Assembly (NCBI GenBank): GCA_002841825.1
Contig: PHAZ01000007.1
Coordinates: 1-34,914 of the forward strand
Direction: 5' to 3'
Source of the DNA: Deltaproteobacteria bacterium HGW-Deltaproteobacteria-22
GTDB lineage: Bacteria > Myxococcota_A > Polyangia > HGW-17
DNA length: 34,914 bases
Shown here piece after piece: positions 8,728-18,075 of the stretch (the first letter of the stretch is position 1; every line of letters begins with the position of its first letter). Position numbers and translations under genes: made by a program. The notes under the pieces were generated by a model, which made no database searches, was not told the origin of the DNA, and saw only the letters and a list, made by a program, of their open reading frames with translations.

Positions 8728-10637
8728 CGGTCGCCACCCGTGATTTCGACGTGATCGTCGTCGGGGGCGGACACGCCGGCTGCGAGGCCGCCGCAGGTGC
8801 CGCCCGCCTGGGCTGCCGCACGCTGCTGGTGACGCTCAACCCGGAGCTGCTCGGCGAGATGCCGTGCAACCCCGCTGTGGGCGGGCTCGGAAAAAGTCAC
8901 CTAGTCAAGGAGATCGACGCCCTGGGCGGAATCATGGCCCACGTCGCCGATGCCTCAGCGATCCAGTACAGGCGCCTCAACGGCCGCCGCGGACCGGCCG
9001 TGCGCGCCACACGCGTGCAGTCCGACCGTCACCTTTATGTGAAAAACATGATCGCCCGGCTCGCGACAGTGCCCGGGCTCACCGTGCGCGCCGCCGAGGT
9101 GGCAGGACTGGTCACGGAACCCTCCGGGCCCGATGATGACTCCCACGGATTCAACGATGAATCCACCGGGCGTGTATGCACCGGCGTCACGCTGGCCGAC
9201 GGCTCCCGCATCTCCGCCGGCGCGGTGGTGATCACCTCGGGCACCTACCTGCGCGGCCTGCTGCACACGGGCGCCCACGTGCGATCCGGTGGCATCGACG
9301 GCGAACCGTCCGTGCAGGCACTCTCGGGAGCGCTCCTGGCACTGGGGTTCAGGCTAGGTCGCCTCAAGACCGGCACTCCACCACGCCTGCTGCGGCAGAC
9401 CATCGACTTCGCCCGCTGCACCCCACAGCCGGGCGAGAGCGGCGTGCCCCCATTCGCGATCTTCGGCACCAGATCAACACTTCCGCAGGTGCCGTGCCAC
9501 CTGACCTGGACCTCTGAGGCAACCCACGATGCCATCCGCGCGCGGCTCGACGTTGCGCCGCTGTTCAACGGACAGATCTCAGGCACCGGGCCCCGCTACT
9601 GCCCCTCCATCGAGGACAAGGTGGTCAAGTTCCCCGACAAGACGCGTCACCACGTGTTCCTGGAGCCCGAGGGGCTGACCAGCGACTGGATCTATCCCAA
9701 CGGCGTGTCCACCTCGGTGCCCGTGGACGTGCAACTGGCGTTTCTGCGCACGATCGAGGGCCTCGAGCACGTGGAGCTGGCTCGCCCCGGCTACGCCGTC
9801 GAGTATGACTTCTGTGATCCCCGTGACCTGACGCACACGCTGGAATCCCGGCTGCTGCCTGGTTGCTTCCTGGCCGGTCAGATCAACGGCACCTCGGGCT
9901 ACGAGGAGGCCGCCGCCCAGGGCCTGCTGGCCGGGATCAACGCGGCGCTGCGCGTGCAGGAGCGTGACCCGCTGACCGTGTCGCGTCACGAGGCCTACCT
10001 GGGCGTGATGATCGACGATCTGGTCACCCGCGGCGTGGACGAACCCTACCGGCTGTTCACCTCCCGGGCCGAGCACCGGCTGCTGCTGCGTGAGGACAAC
10101 GCCGCGGATCGGCTGATGCCGACGGGCCGCAGGCTGGGGCTCGTCGGGGACGCGACCTGGGCGCGGTTCGAGGCGATGCAAGCCGCCCGTGATGCCCAGA
10201 CGGCCGCGGTACGGACGATCCGACTGCCCGAGGCCGACGCCGACGCATTCGCCGACCGGATGGGAATCTCGCGCCCGCACCGCGCAATGACCATCGCGGA
10301 GTTCCTGCGGCGTCCCGAGGTCTCCTGGCATGACTTTGGCGAGCACGGCGTGGCTGCCTTCGACTGCGATCCGGCCCTGGCCGAGACCATCGAGAGCGAC
10401 ATCAAGTACGAGGGCTACATTCAATTGCAGCAGCAGGAGATCGAGCGCATGCACAAGCTCGACCGCATCCCGCTGCCACCACAGTTACGCTATGAGGACG
10501 TCCCGGGGCTCCGCGTGGAGTGGGCGCAGAAGCTCACCGCGCGGCGACCCGCCACCCTGGGCGAGGTGCTGGCCATCCCCGGCCTGACCTCGGCGGCCAT
10601 CGTCGCTTTGTCGATTCACCTGCGATTGCAGAAGTAA
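8724..10637 (+). CDS. mnmG: tRNA uridine-5-carboxymethylaminomethyl modification enzyme MnmG/GidA
   Basis: [31 protein letters not shown]...[24 protein letters not shown]...RLKTGTPPR...[20 protein letters not shown]; start ATG 8724 overlaps the upstream stop (ATGA). Confidence 0.96.
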   Translation: MTVATRDFDVIVVGGGHAGCEAAAGAARLGCRTLLVTLNPELLGEMPCNPAVGGLGKSHLVKEIDALGGIMAHVADASAIQYRRLNGRRGPAVRATRVQSDRHLYVKNMIARLATVPGLTVRAAEVAGLVTEPSGPDDDSHGFNDESTGRVCTGVTLADGSRISAGAVVITSGTYLRGLLHTGAHVRSGGIDGEPSVQALSGALLALGFRLGRLKTGTPPRLLRQTIDFARCTPQPGESGVPPFAIFGTRSTLPQVPCHLTWTSEATHDAIRARLDVAPLFNGQISGTGPRYCPSIEDKVVKFPDKTRHHVFLEPEGLTSDWIYPNGVSTSVPVDVQLAFLRTIEGLEHVELARPGYAVEYDFCDPRDLTHTLESRLLPGCFLAGQINGTSGYEEAAAQGLLAGINAALRVQERDPLTVSRHEAYLGVMIDDLVTRGVDEPYRLFTSRAEHRLLLREDNAADRLMPTGRRLGLVGDATWARFEAMQAARDAQTAAVRTIRLPEADADAFADRMGISRPHRAMTIAEFLRRPEVSWHDFGEHGVAAFDCDPALAETIESDIKYEGYIQLQQQEIERMHKLDRIPLPPQLRYEDVPGLRVEWAQKLTARRPATLGEVLAIPGLTSAAIVALSIHLRLQK

Positions 10638-10638
10638 G

Positions 10639-10760
10639 ATCACCACAGAAAAGAAATGAAAAGAAAAAGATGGGGATTGACCATGGAACACGCGGAACAA
10701 CTACGATGATGAATCCCCATTCCAATCCATTTTCTGTGTGTTCCGTGGTGAAAATGTCTT
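10639..10760. repeat. Extragenic repeat element, two oppositely oriented half-copies of an ACCACGGAA/ACCACAGAAAAG family
   Basis: Left tcaccacagaaaagaaatgaaaagaaaaagatggggatt and right aatccccattccaatccattttctgtgtgttccgtggtgaaaat; includes a 9-bp inverted repeat atggggatt/aatccccat. Confidence 0.6.
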
Positions 10761-10781
10761 CTGCTTGATTTTTTTTCGGGG

Positions 10782-11144
10782 CTATTTCATCACGTCCCAT
10801 TCCTTGGCGTCCTTGACGCCGTTGCTGCGGGCCAGCGTGTCGGAGAGACAGTCACAGAAGTCCTTGCAGTCGCGCTTCATGCAGCGGTCGACGACGTTGG
10901 TCCAGGCCTTCTTCGAGTCGGCGTCGCCACCGCAGGTCTTGACCCATTTTTCCTTGGCAGGTGGCTTGAGGCTCAGGCCGCAGGTCAAGGTGCCGGGCTC
11001 CTTGCCGCACTTGGCCATCTTGTCGTAGAGTGCTCCGCAGTCGGGGCCGCCGCCGTCTTTCTTCCCGCAGCCCAGTGCCAGGACGGTAAAGATCGACAGA
11101 AGCATCAGAACGGAAATTCGGGTGAACAGTTGGGTCGAACGCAT
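10782..11144 (-). CDS. Small Cys-rich lipoprotein, hypothetical
   Basis: MRSTQLFTRISVLMLLSIFTVLALGCGKKDGGG lipobox; Cys/Lys-rich mature part (MKRDCKDFCDCLSDTLA); SD ggaggga. Confidence 0.8.
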   Translation of the reverse strand: MRSTQLFTRISVLMLLSIFTVLALGCGKKDGGGPDCGALYDKMAKCGKEPGTLTCGLSLKPPAKEKWVKTCGGDADSKKAWTNVVDRCMKRDCKDFCDCLSDTLARSNGVKDAKEWDVMK

Positions 11145-11249
11145 GAATCCCTCCAGATGGAAATGGTCCCGCAGGACCGGGTTGGATCGCAAATAACTTT
11201 TGAATCGTCGAAGCCAGCATCCGACAAACCCGGACCCCAGTCAACCCCC

Positions 11250-11300
11250 CTTTTCTTTTTCCGCGTATTCCGTGGTTAAAATATTCTTTTCTTATCTTCT
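11250..11300. repeat. Third copy of the ACCACGGAA-type extragenic repeat
   Basis: ttttctttttccgcgtattccgtggttaaaatattcttttc, in the same orientation as the copy at 10730-10757. Confidence 0.6.
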
Positions 11301-11310
11301 TTTCTTTTTC

Positions 11311-12462
11311 TCATCGGGTGGCGAGATCGTGCTCGAGGTCGCGCAACTTCTTCGTCCGCCACTCCTCGAAGTCGGCGTTGCGCGCAAAGGAGATGCCTCC
11401 GGCGGTGGCCTGCACGATCGAGGTCTTGTGCTTGCGCTCGTAGTTGACCGCCAGCAGGACGCCGAGGAAGTCCATCATGCCGTGCTCGTAGAGCGCAAGG
11501 CGGGCCTCGTCGAGATCCATCTGCAGGGCCTTGGCAGCCGTGATGAAGCCGGCCGCGTCGCCGGCGTGCGCGAGCGCGAGCAACTGCTCCTTCTCCTGAC
11601 GTTCGCGGTCGTCGGCGTTGTCGTTCCAGACATTGTTGGTGTAGTGGATCATCTTGTCAGCCACGCTCTGCTGCACGGTGCGCACCGGCGCCGGATGCAT
11701 GGACACGATCGTGTTGTAATACTTGGTCCAGTACGCCTCGGCCGCGCGCAGGTAGACCTGGTGGTCGGCCTGGGTCGGGTGGCGGAACCACTGGTACTTC
11801 TCCTCGGCGGCGTTCATGGCGTCATATTCGGCCAGGGAGGCCTCCTGCCCCAGGTAATGCAGCCCGGAGCCGAAGTACAGGGCCGTGCCCATCTTCGGCA
11901 TGATCTCGTTGACCGAACCGCAGTGCGGGCAGGTCTCGTTGGCGCTCTGGAAGCGCAGCATCACGGGCATGGGACCGGCGCAACGCGGACAGTTCGTCGG
12001 CTGTCCGTATTCGCTCTGCATCAGGTTGTACAGGACCCGCGCCCAGTAGCCGCCGGCATGAATCTCCAGCGTGTTGCCCTCGCGCTCCAGCCGGTTGCGC
12101 AGGGCGCGCGAGTCATTGAGCAACTGGGTCCAGACCACCGACAATTTGCGGTGCTCCTTGTCCTTGAGTCCGTCGTCGTCGGCCTTCTCGCTCCACTCCG
12201 AGTCGAGCTTCTCGACGGCCTGGTCCACCTTGTTGCCGAGCTGGTGAAACCGCGACGTGATCGACGTGAAGCCCGCCGAGATCGCCCCGGAATCCAGCGG
12301 ATTGGAGTCGATCAACTCCTGGATCCCCGCCGCTTCCTGACGGATCTCCTCCACGCGGGAGAGGATCTTCCCCTCGAAGGTCACATAGCGATCCACCAGC
12401 GCGATGAAGGCCTGGGCCCGCTGGGGGGCGATTTCCTGGAGCAGGTTCTTGTCGATGGTCAT
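11311..12462 (-). CDS. Uncharacterised zinc-ribbon protein (about 383 aa)
   Basis: NCPRCAGPMPVMLRFQSANETCPHCGSVNEI (two CxxC); ATG at 12462 overlaps the upstream TGA (ATGA). Confidence 0.8.
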   Translation of the reverse strand: MTIDKNLLQEIAPQRAQAFIALVDRYVTFEGKILSRVEEIRQEAAGIQELIDSNPLDSGAISAGFTSITSRFHQLGNKVDQAVEKLDSEWSEKADDDGLKDKEHRKLSVVWTQLLNDSRALRNRLEREGNTLEIHAGGYWARVLYNLMQSEYGQPTNCPRCAGPMPVMLRFQSANETCPHCGSVNEIMPKMGTALYFGSGLHYLGQEASLAEYDAMNAAEEKYQWFRHPTQADHQVYLRAAEAYWTKYYNTIVSMHPAPVRTVQQSVADKMIHYTNNVWNDNADDRERQEKEQLLALAHAGDAAGFITAAKALQMDLDEARLALYEHGMMDFLGVLLAVNYERKHKTSIVQATAGGISFARNADFEEWRTKKLRDLEHDLATR

Positions 12463-13001
12463 CCGAATTTCTCCCCGCAGAACTGGCATTTCAGTTCCGA
12501 ACTGGTGCGCGGTGCCCCGCAGAATCGGCAGGCGTGGACGATCACGTCGGACACCGGACCCGTGGGCATCACCGGAGACGGCTTCTGGGCGGCCTCCTTG
12601 GCGAACGCAAACATGCCCCGCTTCGGAAAGACCTTCTGACGGTAGTTCCTCAGCGCTTCCTCGGTGTTGCGCTCGGCCTGGGCCCGGAGCCGGTCGATCT
12701 TTCCGTCATAGCCGTCCAGCGAGGCCAGCTTCTTCAGGTTGCGCAGGACCTCGCGTGCGACGGCCTCGAGGGCCACCTGGACCTCGGCGACCAAGGCGCC
12801 CCTGGGCTGCTCGTTGGCCTTCAGAATCAACTCCCGGTCCGCCTGCGGCGTGCGGGCGATGCCGTACTCCTCCCGGACGGCGCGCCAGCGGTCGTTGTCT
12901 CCGCCGGCGGTCTCCACGGAGGCCCCCGCATCCACGATCAGCGTGGTGCGTTCCCGCATCCAGGTTTCCAGTTGGTTCAGATAGCCCTCGGTGGCGTCCA
13001 C
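12459..13001 (-). CDS. Uncharacterised protein with C-terminal zinc ribbon (180 aa, GTG start)
   Basis: C-terminal HACRFCGAPRTSSELKCQFCGEKFG; GTG start 12 nt after the upstream stop. Confidence 0.8.
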   Translation of the reverse strand: MDATEGYLNQLETWMRERTTLIVDAGASVETAGGDNDRWRAVREEYGIARTPQADRELILKANEQPRGALVAEVQVALEAVAREVLRNLKKLASLDGYDGKIDRLRAQAERNTEEALRNYRQKVFPKRGMFAFAKEAAQKPSPVMPTGPVSDVIVHACRFCGAPRTSSELKCQFCGEKFG

Positions 13002-13013
13002 GAAATCCGATTC

Positions 13014-13748
13014 CTAGATGTCGATGTCGTCGTCCGGTGTGCCGCCGGCCATGAATTTGGCCTTGTACTGGTTCAGAAGATCACCGTGCTTCATCGCGAG
13101 CTGGACATCCTTCATGAAGCGGTTGGACCAGTAGGAGCCGTAGTTGGACACGTCAACGGCGGTGATGCCGAAGACTTCCTGCAGCTTGCGGTTGACGTCC
13201 ATGCCCATCTCGCCCCAGGCGGCCTGGGCGCCGGCGAGCTCGCCGTACTTCTCGAAACTGATCGGCTCGGGGCCGTCCATGTTCACGTTCTGGGCGGCGG
13301 CGAACGCGTTGCCGAAGATCGTCGCGATGACGGCGGTCTGGTCGCCCTGCATGCGGGCCTGGAACTCGTTGTTGGCCTTCTCGTAGCGCGCGCGGTCCAT
13401 GCCCAGGGCGGCCAGTTTCTGCATCTGCTGGCCGGCATCCGGCGTCGAAGCCATCATCGCGGCGGCCTGCGCCCAGTTCTCCACGGTCACGCCGTCGACC
13501 GGAGCGACCAGCGCCGGGTTGGCGGCCATCGCGGCGGCCTGCTTGGCGCGCATCTCGGCGTGGGCCGCGTCGGCCATCGCCTGCACGTTGGACCAGTCCT
13601 GCTCGGAGGGCTCGTTGTCGGACGCATCCTCGTCGACTTCTTCCTCTTCCTCTTCCACCTCGTCGACCGGGGCCGGCGGAGGGGGCGGGGGCGCCATGTC
13701 TTCAGCCTTGTTCTTCGCCTTGCCAAACAAAAAATCGAAAAATCCCAT
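13014..13748 (-). CDS. Acidic, internally duplicated uncharacterised protein (DUF6620-like by recollection only)
   Basis: MGFFDFLFGKAKNKAEDMAPPPPPPAPVDEVEEEEEEVDEDA, then two helical repeats (LAALGMDRARYEKANNEFQARMQGD and LQEVFGITAVDVSNYGSYWSNRFMKD). Confidence 0.8.
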   Translation of the reverse strand: MGFFDFLFGKAKNKAEDMAPPPPPPAPVDEVEEEEEEVDEDASDNEPSEQDWSNVQAMADAAHAEMRAKQAAAMAANPALVAPVDGVTVENWAQAAAMMASTPDAGQQMQKLAALGMDRARYEKANNEFQARMQGDQTAVIATIFGNAFAAAQNVNMDGPEPISFEKYGELAGAQAAWGEMGMDVNRKLQEVFGITAVDVSNYGSYWSNRFMKDVQLAMKHGDLLNQYKAKFMAGGTPDDDIDI

Positions 13749-13867
13749 GATAAGCTCCTTGTTTTGGTTCAAATCTTTTCACCGGTTGGACCGGTTGGTT
13801 TCAAACACGTGAAAAGCTCCGGTAAGGGTTAAATGGACCCCATTGATCAATATTTGTCAAGCAAAAA

Positions 13868-15508
13868 TTAGAGCTTCTCGAAACCCAGGTCCAGGCGCCA
13901 GAAACCGTCATGGGTGGTGATGCCCAGCAGCGTGGTGAGGACCGAGGGGCCCGGGTCGCCGTTGAGCTTGGGGAGCATCGTCGAGGTCATGCGCACGATC
14001 GGGAAGGTGGAGAACAGGTCCGAGACGACGCCGGGCACGGCCGTGGTCAGCAGCCGCACCACCTTGGAGGGGTCGACCAGGTCCGACATCCGGTTGAAGC
14101 CGACGTCGTAGAAAAAGACCCCGCGGCTCTCGTCCCGCAGCAGCACGATGGCGTTTTCGCGCTGCTCGAAGTAGATCGGCACGCGCCCGGCGGTGTGGGC
14201 CAGGGTGTCCTCGGCGCCGTCCATCTTCATGGTGATCTCGATGCCGCCGATGACCAGCCAGGGTCCGGTCTCGTCCCACTCCAGGACCGGGGGCAGCAGC
14301 AGGTCGATCTGCGAGGTCTTGAGCCGGTCGTAGTAGCCGCCGAGCTTCTCCATGCCCAGGTCGTAGAGCTGCTGCTTGGTGTAGATCTTCCCGTTGGCGT
14401 TGCCGGCGTCCCACATGGCGAACGCGATCTGGTTGACCAGCGCCGATCCGAAGGTGATCGACATGCCGTCCTCGCGCTCGGCGTCGCGGTGGAAGCGCTC
14501 CAGCACGCCCGCTTGGGGTCCGGCCAGCAGCGGCGTCTCGGCCTGGATCTTCGTCTCGTAGGCCAGTTGGATGTTCCCGTCGAGGATGTCCATGGTCTGG
14601 GCCCGGGTCTGCTGCAGGATCGGGTTCTCGAACTCCAGGACCACCTGGGGCACCAGCGTGGACATCATGGTGTTGAAGACGATGCGCGAGGAGTTGCGCG
14701 TGGTGACGATGATCGCGTCCTGCACGGCGACGTCGAGCTTGTCGATGATCAGGCCGAACGCCTCCTCGGGCACGCCACCGTCGTCGGTGATGTGCGGCGC
14801 AGACGCAGTGGCGCTCATATTGATCAGGTCCGAGTCTCCCACGGACAGGACCAGCTCACCGTCGATCTCCATCCAGTCGTAGAGCGCCTGACCGGATCCC
14901 GAGATGCCCGCGGCCTTCGAATTATAATAGATGAGCACATTGCTCAGCCGTGAGTGGAAGTACAGCGTGTCGCCCTCGAAGTGCATGGTGACCTCGATGG
15001 ACTCGGCCACCACGGAGGTGGTCGTGACCTCGATGGTCACGGGGATGAACGCAATCTCGGTCTCCACGACGATGGGATTGTCCATATAGGAGACGAGCTC
15101 CTCGCCGGCCATCATCTCCTCGCAGATCGAGGCGAAGGAGACATCGCGGTTCTGCAGGATGTCGATACCCAGGCGTGTCTGCACCGTCTGGGACTGGAAG
15201 TCGGCGATGTCGCGGAACACACCCTGCAGGTAGGAGCGCACGGTGAACAGCGGATCACCCTTCTTCGAGGCCTTGATGAAGCCCAGTCCATCCACCGGCG
15301 GCAGCACCGCCGTGAAGGACTTGCCGCTGTACTTGGTGCCATTGACGGTGATCGGACTTTCCTTGGTGGTGACCTGGACCTCGATTTCCTGGCCAGCGGT
15401 GAAGAACGAGCCGGGCTCCGGGGATTCAATCCGGATGGAGTTGATCGACTCGCAGGAGCACGCCACTGCGAACCACCCGAGCAAAGCCGAAAGGATAAAT
15501 AATTTCAT
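13868..15508 (-). CDS. Large hypothetical lipoprotein (546 aa), possibly beta-rich lipid-binding (TULIP/BPI-like) fold
   Basis: MKLFILSALLGWFAVACSCESINSIRIESPEPGSFFTAGQ lipobox and surface-type N-terminus; fold suggestion is weak. Confidence 0.75.
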   Translation of the reverse strand: MKLFILSALLGWFAVACSCESINSIRIESPEPGSFFTAGQEIEVQVTTKESPITVNGTKYSGKSFTAVLPPVDGLGFIKASKKGDPLFTVRSYLQGVFRDIADFQSQTVQTRLGIDILQNRDVSFASICEEMMAGEELVSYMDNPIVVETEIAFIPVTIEVTTTSVVAESIEVTMHFEGDTLYFHSRLSNVLIYYNSKAAGISGSGQALYDWMEIDGELVLSVGDSDLINMSATASAPHITDDGGVPEEAFGLIIDKLDVAVQDAIIVTTRNSSRIVFNTMMSTLVPQVVLEFENPILQQTRAQTMDILDGNIQLAYETKIQAETPLLAGPQAGVLERFHRDAEREDGMSITFGSALVNQIAFAMWDAGNANGKIYTKQQLYDLGMEKLGGYYDRLKTSQIDLLLPPVLEWDETGPWLVIGGIEITMKMDGAEDTLAHTAGRVPIYFEQRENAIVLLRDESRGVFFYDVGFNRMSDLVDPSKVVRLLTTAVPGVVSDLFSTFPIVRMTSTMLPKLNGDPGPSVLTTLLGITTHDGFWRLDLGFEKL

Positions 15509-15628
15509 GAGCGCCTCGAATCCGGATCTGGGGCGAAAAAAGAGGTAACTTACTACCGACGAAGACTGTAGCCGAAGGACTCCGCTCCGTCAACCTCTGG
15601 AATTGTAAAATAATGAATATTTTCAACG

Positions 15629-15689
15629 AGTTTTGACGCAGTGAGTCAATTCTTGACGCGGCTTCGGATGACACAACGCGTCAAAAACT
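15629..15689. repeat. Inverted repeat AGTTTTGACGC ... GCGTCAAAAACT with a third TTGACGCG in the loop
   Basis: Left arm 15629-15639, middle copy 15653-15660, right arm 15678-15689. Confidence 0.7.
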
Positions 15690-15781
15690 GTCACCCCGGA
15701 AGCAGGGAGTCAGATTCATCGGACCGTCCGCCACGGGCCCGGCGATTCAATTTCTATTTCCATGCGGATGTTCCGCGGAGA

Positions 15782-16381
15782 TTACCGGTTGGTCTCGATG
15801 ACGCCGAAGGCGCCGTCTTCACGACGGTAAACGACGTTGAGCGTCTTGGTCTGGGCGTTCACGAAGAGGAAGAAATGGGAGTTCTGCAATTCCAGTTGCA
15901 TCAGCGCGGAGTTGACGTCCATCGGCTCGACGGAGATCTCCGACGAGGACACGATCTTGCGCGGGGACTCTGGAACGGCGACCTTCTGGTTCTCCTCGGC
16001 GGCCGGCTCCAGATCATCGTCAATGAAGTCGGTGTCGAGGTCGGCCTCGAGGGTGTGGTCGGTCAGCATCAGGGCCGGAGCCGGGGCCGGCTTGTGGCTC
16101 TGGATCTTTTCCTTGTACTTGCGCAGCTGCTTCTCGATGCGCGTCAGCGCCTGGTCGATCGAGAAGTACATGTCGTCGGAAGTGTCCACCCCTTTCACGA
16201 AGAGCCCGTTGTTGAGGGTGAGCGTGATATCCGCCTTGTTACGGAAACGCTCCGAGGTCAGCACGACGTGCGCATGCGACGGGCGTGCCAGGAACTTGCG
16301 GATGCGACCCATCTTGTCTGTCAGATAGTTGCGCAGAGCGTCTGAGGGATCCATGCGGCGGAAGGTGATGTCAATCTGCAT
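15782..16381 (-). CDS. hpf: Long-form ribosome hibernation promoting factor
   Basis: MQIDITFRRMDPSDALRNYLTDKMGRIRKFL...ADITLTLNN; C-terminal SSSEISVEPMDVNSALMQLELQNSHFFLFVNAQTKTLNVVYRREDGAFGVIE. Confidence 0.93.
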   Translation of the reverse strand: MQIDITFRRMDPSDALRNYLTDKMGRIRKFLARPSHAHVVLTSERFRNKADITLTLNNGLFVKGVDTSDDMYFSIDQALTRIEKQLRKYKEKIQSHKPAPAPALMLTDHTLEADLDTDFIDDDLEPAAEENQKVAVPESPRKIVSSSEISVEPMDVNSALMQLELQNSHFFLFVNAQTKTLNVVYRREDGAFGVIETNR

Positions 16382-16458
16382 ATTGGCCTCCTTAGGTCCC
16401 GCCCGCGGCGGGCTGGTGCAACATAGGGTTCAAATCCTCCATGGCAAGACCTGAACCC

Positions 16459-18012
16459 TCAAAAAAACCGTTTTCTCTGCGAGGAGTTCAAAATTCCCAA
16501 CTGCTCCCGATATTTCTGTACCGTCCGGCGCGCGATTTCAATCCCCTCGCGCGCCAGCGCCGCGACGATTTCCTGGTCGCTCATCGGTTTCTTGGGATTT
16601 TCGGCCTCCACCAGGGTCCTTATTTTACTCCGGACCACTTCCGACGCGATGTCGTCCCCGTCGGTGCGGGTCACGGCGTTGCGGAAGAAATATTTCAACT
16701 CAAACAACCCATGGGGCGTGTGTGCGTACTTGTTCGTCGTCACGCGCGACACGGTCGATTCATGCCGCTCCACGTCCTGGGCGACCTCACGCAGCGTCAG
16801 CGGCCGCAGCCGGCTGGGCCCAAAATCAAAGAAGTCGTGCTGGAACTTCAGGATGCTGCGGGTCACGCGCAAAATGGTCTCCTGACGCATCTGGATCGCC
16901 TGGATCAGCCACTTCGCGTGGCGTTTCTTCTGCTCGATGTATTCCTTCACGGCCGCCTGATCGTGGGTGTTGATGAACTTCTGGGACAATCGCAGCCGCG
17001 GCATGCCGTCATCGTTGAGCGTCACCTGGTAGTCGTCGCCCTGCCGGTAGATGTACACGTCGGGTACAATATAGTTGACGTCCTCGGAGCCGTAGGCCCG
17101 ACCCGGGTGCGGATCGAGCACCAGGATCGCCTTGACCGTCTCGAGCACGTCCTCGACGGGAATCTTCAGCGCCCGTGCGATGGTGCCATAGTCCTTGCGC
17201 TCGAGTTCGCGCAGATGCCGCGCGAGGATCGTCTCCATCACCGGGTCCACCGTACCGTAGTGCTGGGCCTGGATCAGCAGGCATTCGACGAGACTGCGGG
17301 CACCCACGCCCACCGGATCGAACTGCTGGATCTTCGCGAGCGTGCGCTCGACGGTCTCCACGAGCAGGTTCGTCTTCTGCGCGATCTCCTCGACCGTGAT
17401 CGAGGTCAGGTAGCCGTCGGCGTTGAGGTTGCCGATGATGAACTCGGCGGCGGCCCGTTCATGGGAGTGGAAATCGGAGACCTGCATCTGCCAGAGGAGG
17501 TGCTCGGCCAGGGTGGGCTTGCTCGAGAGGCGGTTTTCCGGGGGCACCCACTCCTCAAGGGCGGACGGGTCGTACATGCCCTGGTCGGGCGTGTAGTTCA
17601 CGGAGTCGGCCACGTACGCGTTCCACTCGACGTCCTCTCGCAGGCTGTTCTCCTGCTCAAGGCTCAGGCTCTCCGAGGACGGGACCTCCGGGAGGAGATC
17701 GTCGACACCGGAGGCCTCTCCTTCGAGGCGCTCGCTCTCGAGCCGGACATCGTCGTCTGGCTGGGCCACGGGATCGTCGGCGTCACCCACGGCGGGCAGC
17801 TCCATGGAATCGCGGCCCTCGGCATCGTCGCCCGACGCGTCGTCAGCCTCCTGAAGGATGGGATTTTCCAGTAATTCCTCGTTGATCTGTTCGATCAATT
17901 CCAGGTGCGACAACTGCAGCATCGAGATGGCCTGCTGCATCTGCTGGGTCATCACGAGGCGGTGTTCAAGCCGCTGTGTAATGTTCAATTGCTGTTTCAG
18001 ATCAAAACCCAT
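16459..18012 (-). CDS. rpoN: RNA polymerase sigma-54 factor
   Basis: MGFDLKQQLNITQRLEHRLVMTQQMQQAISMLQLSHLEL (activator domain) and C-terminal RpoN box IARRTVQKYREQLGI; upstream of hpf as in many bacteria. Confidence 0.96.
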   Translation of the reverse strand: MGFDLKQQLNITQRLEHRLVMTQQMQQAISMLQLSHLELIEQINEELLENPILQEADDASGDDAEGRDSMELPAVGDADDPVAQPDDDVRLESERLEGEASGVDDLLPEVPSSESLSLEQENSLREDVEWNAYVADSVNYTPDQGMYDPSALEEWVPPENRLSSKPTLAEHLLWQMQVSDFHSHERAAAEFIIGNLNADGYLTSITVEEIAQKTNLLVETVERTLAKIQQFDPVGVGARSLVECLLIQAQHYGTVDPVMETILARHLRELERKDYGTIARALKIPVEDVLETVKAILVLDPHPGRAYGSEDVNYIVPDVYIYRQGDDYQVTLNDDGMPRLRLSQKFINTHDQAAVKEYIEQKKRHAKWLIQAIQMRQETILRVTRSILKFQHDFFDFGPSRLRPLTLREVAQDVERHESTVSRVTTNKYAHTPHGLFELKYFFRNAVTRTDGDDIASEVVRSKIRTLVEAENPKKPMSDQEIVAALAREGIEIARRTVQKYREQLGILNSSQRKRFF

Positions 18013-18022
18013 GAGACTCGCC

Positions 18023-18041
18023 TGCGGCTTTTCGAGCCGCA
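18023..18041 (-). promoter_or_regulatory. Leader hairpin immediately upstream of the rpoN start
   Basis: tgcggct-tttcg-agccgca: 7-bp perfect stem, 5-nt loop. Confidence 0.4.
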
Positions 18042-18056
18042 ACAACCAGCATATCA

Positions 18057-18075
18057 TACATGAGAGTTACATGTA
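18057..18075. promoter_or_regulatory. Candidate operator TACATG-N7-CATGTA between divergent rpoN and the AAA ATPase gene
   Basis: Perfect 6-bp inverted repeat in the divergent intergenic region. Confidence 0.3.

Noticed and set aside
10639-11300. CRISPR-like array from the repeated ACCACGGAA sequences
   Set aside because: Only three divergent copies, irregular spacing, mixed orientation, a gene between copies and no cas genes.
11311-13748. Zinc-ribbon operon as a known phage-defence system
   Set aside because: No nuclease, NTPase, TIR, reverse transcriptase or other defence effector motif was visible and no defence genes neighbour it, so I only report it as uncharacterised.
11200-13832. Long plus-strand ORFs 11200-12639 and 12534-13832
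   Set aside because: Antisense to the zinc-ribbon operon; CxxC motifs and overlapping start/stops support the minus strand.
16441-17874. 477-aa plus-strand ORF
   Set aside because: Antisense of rpoN.
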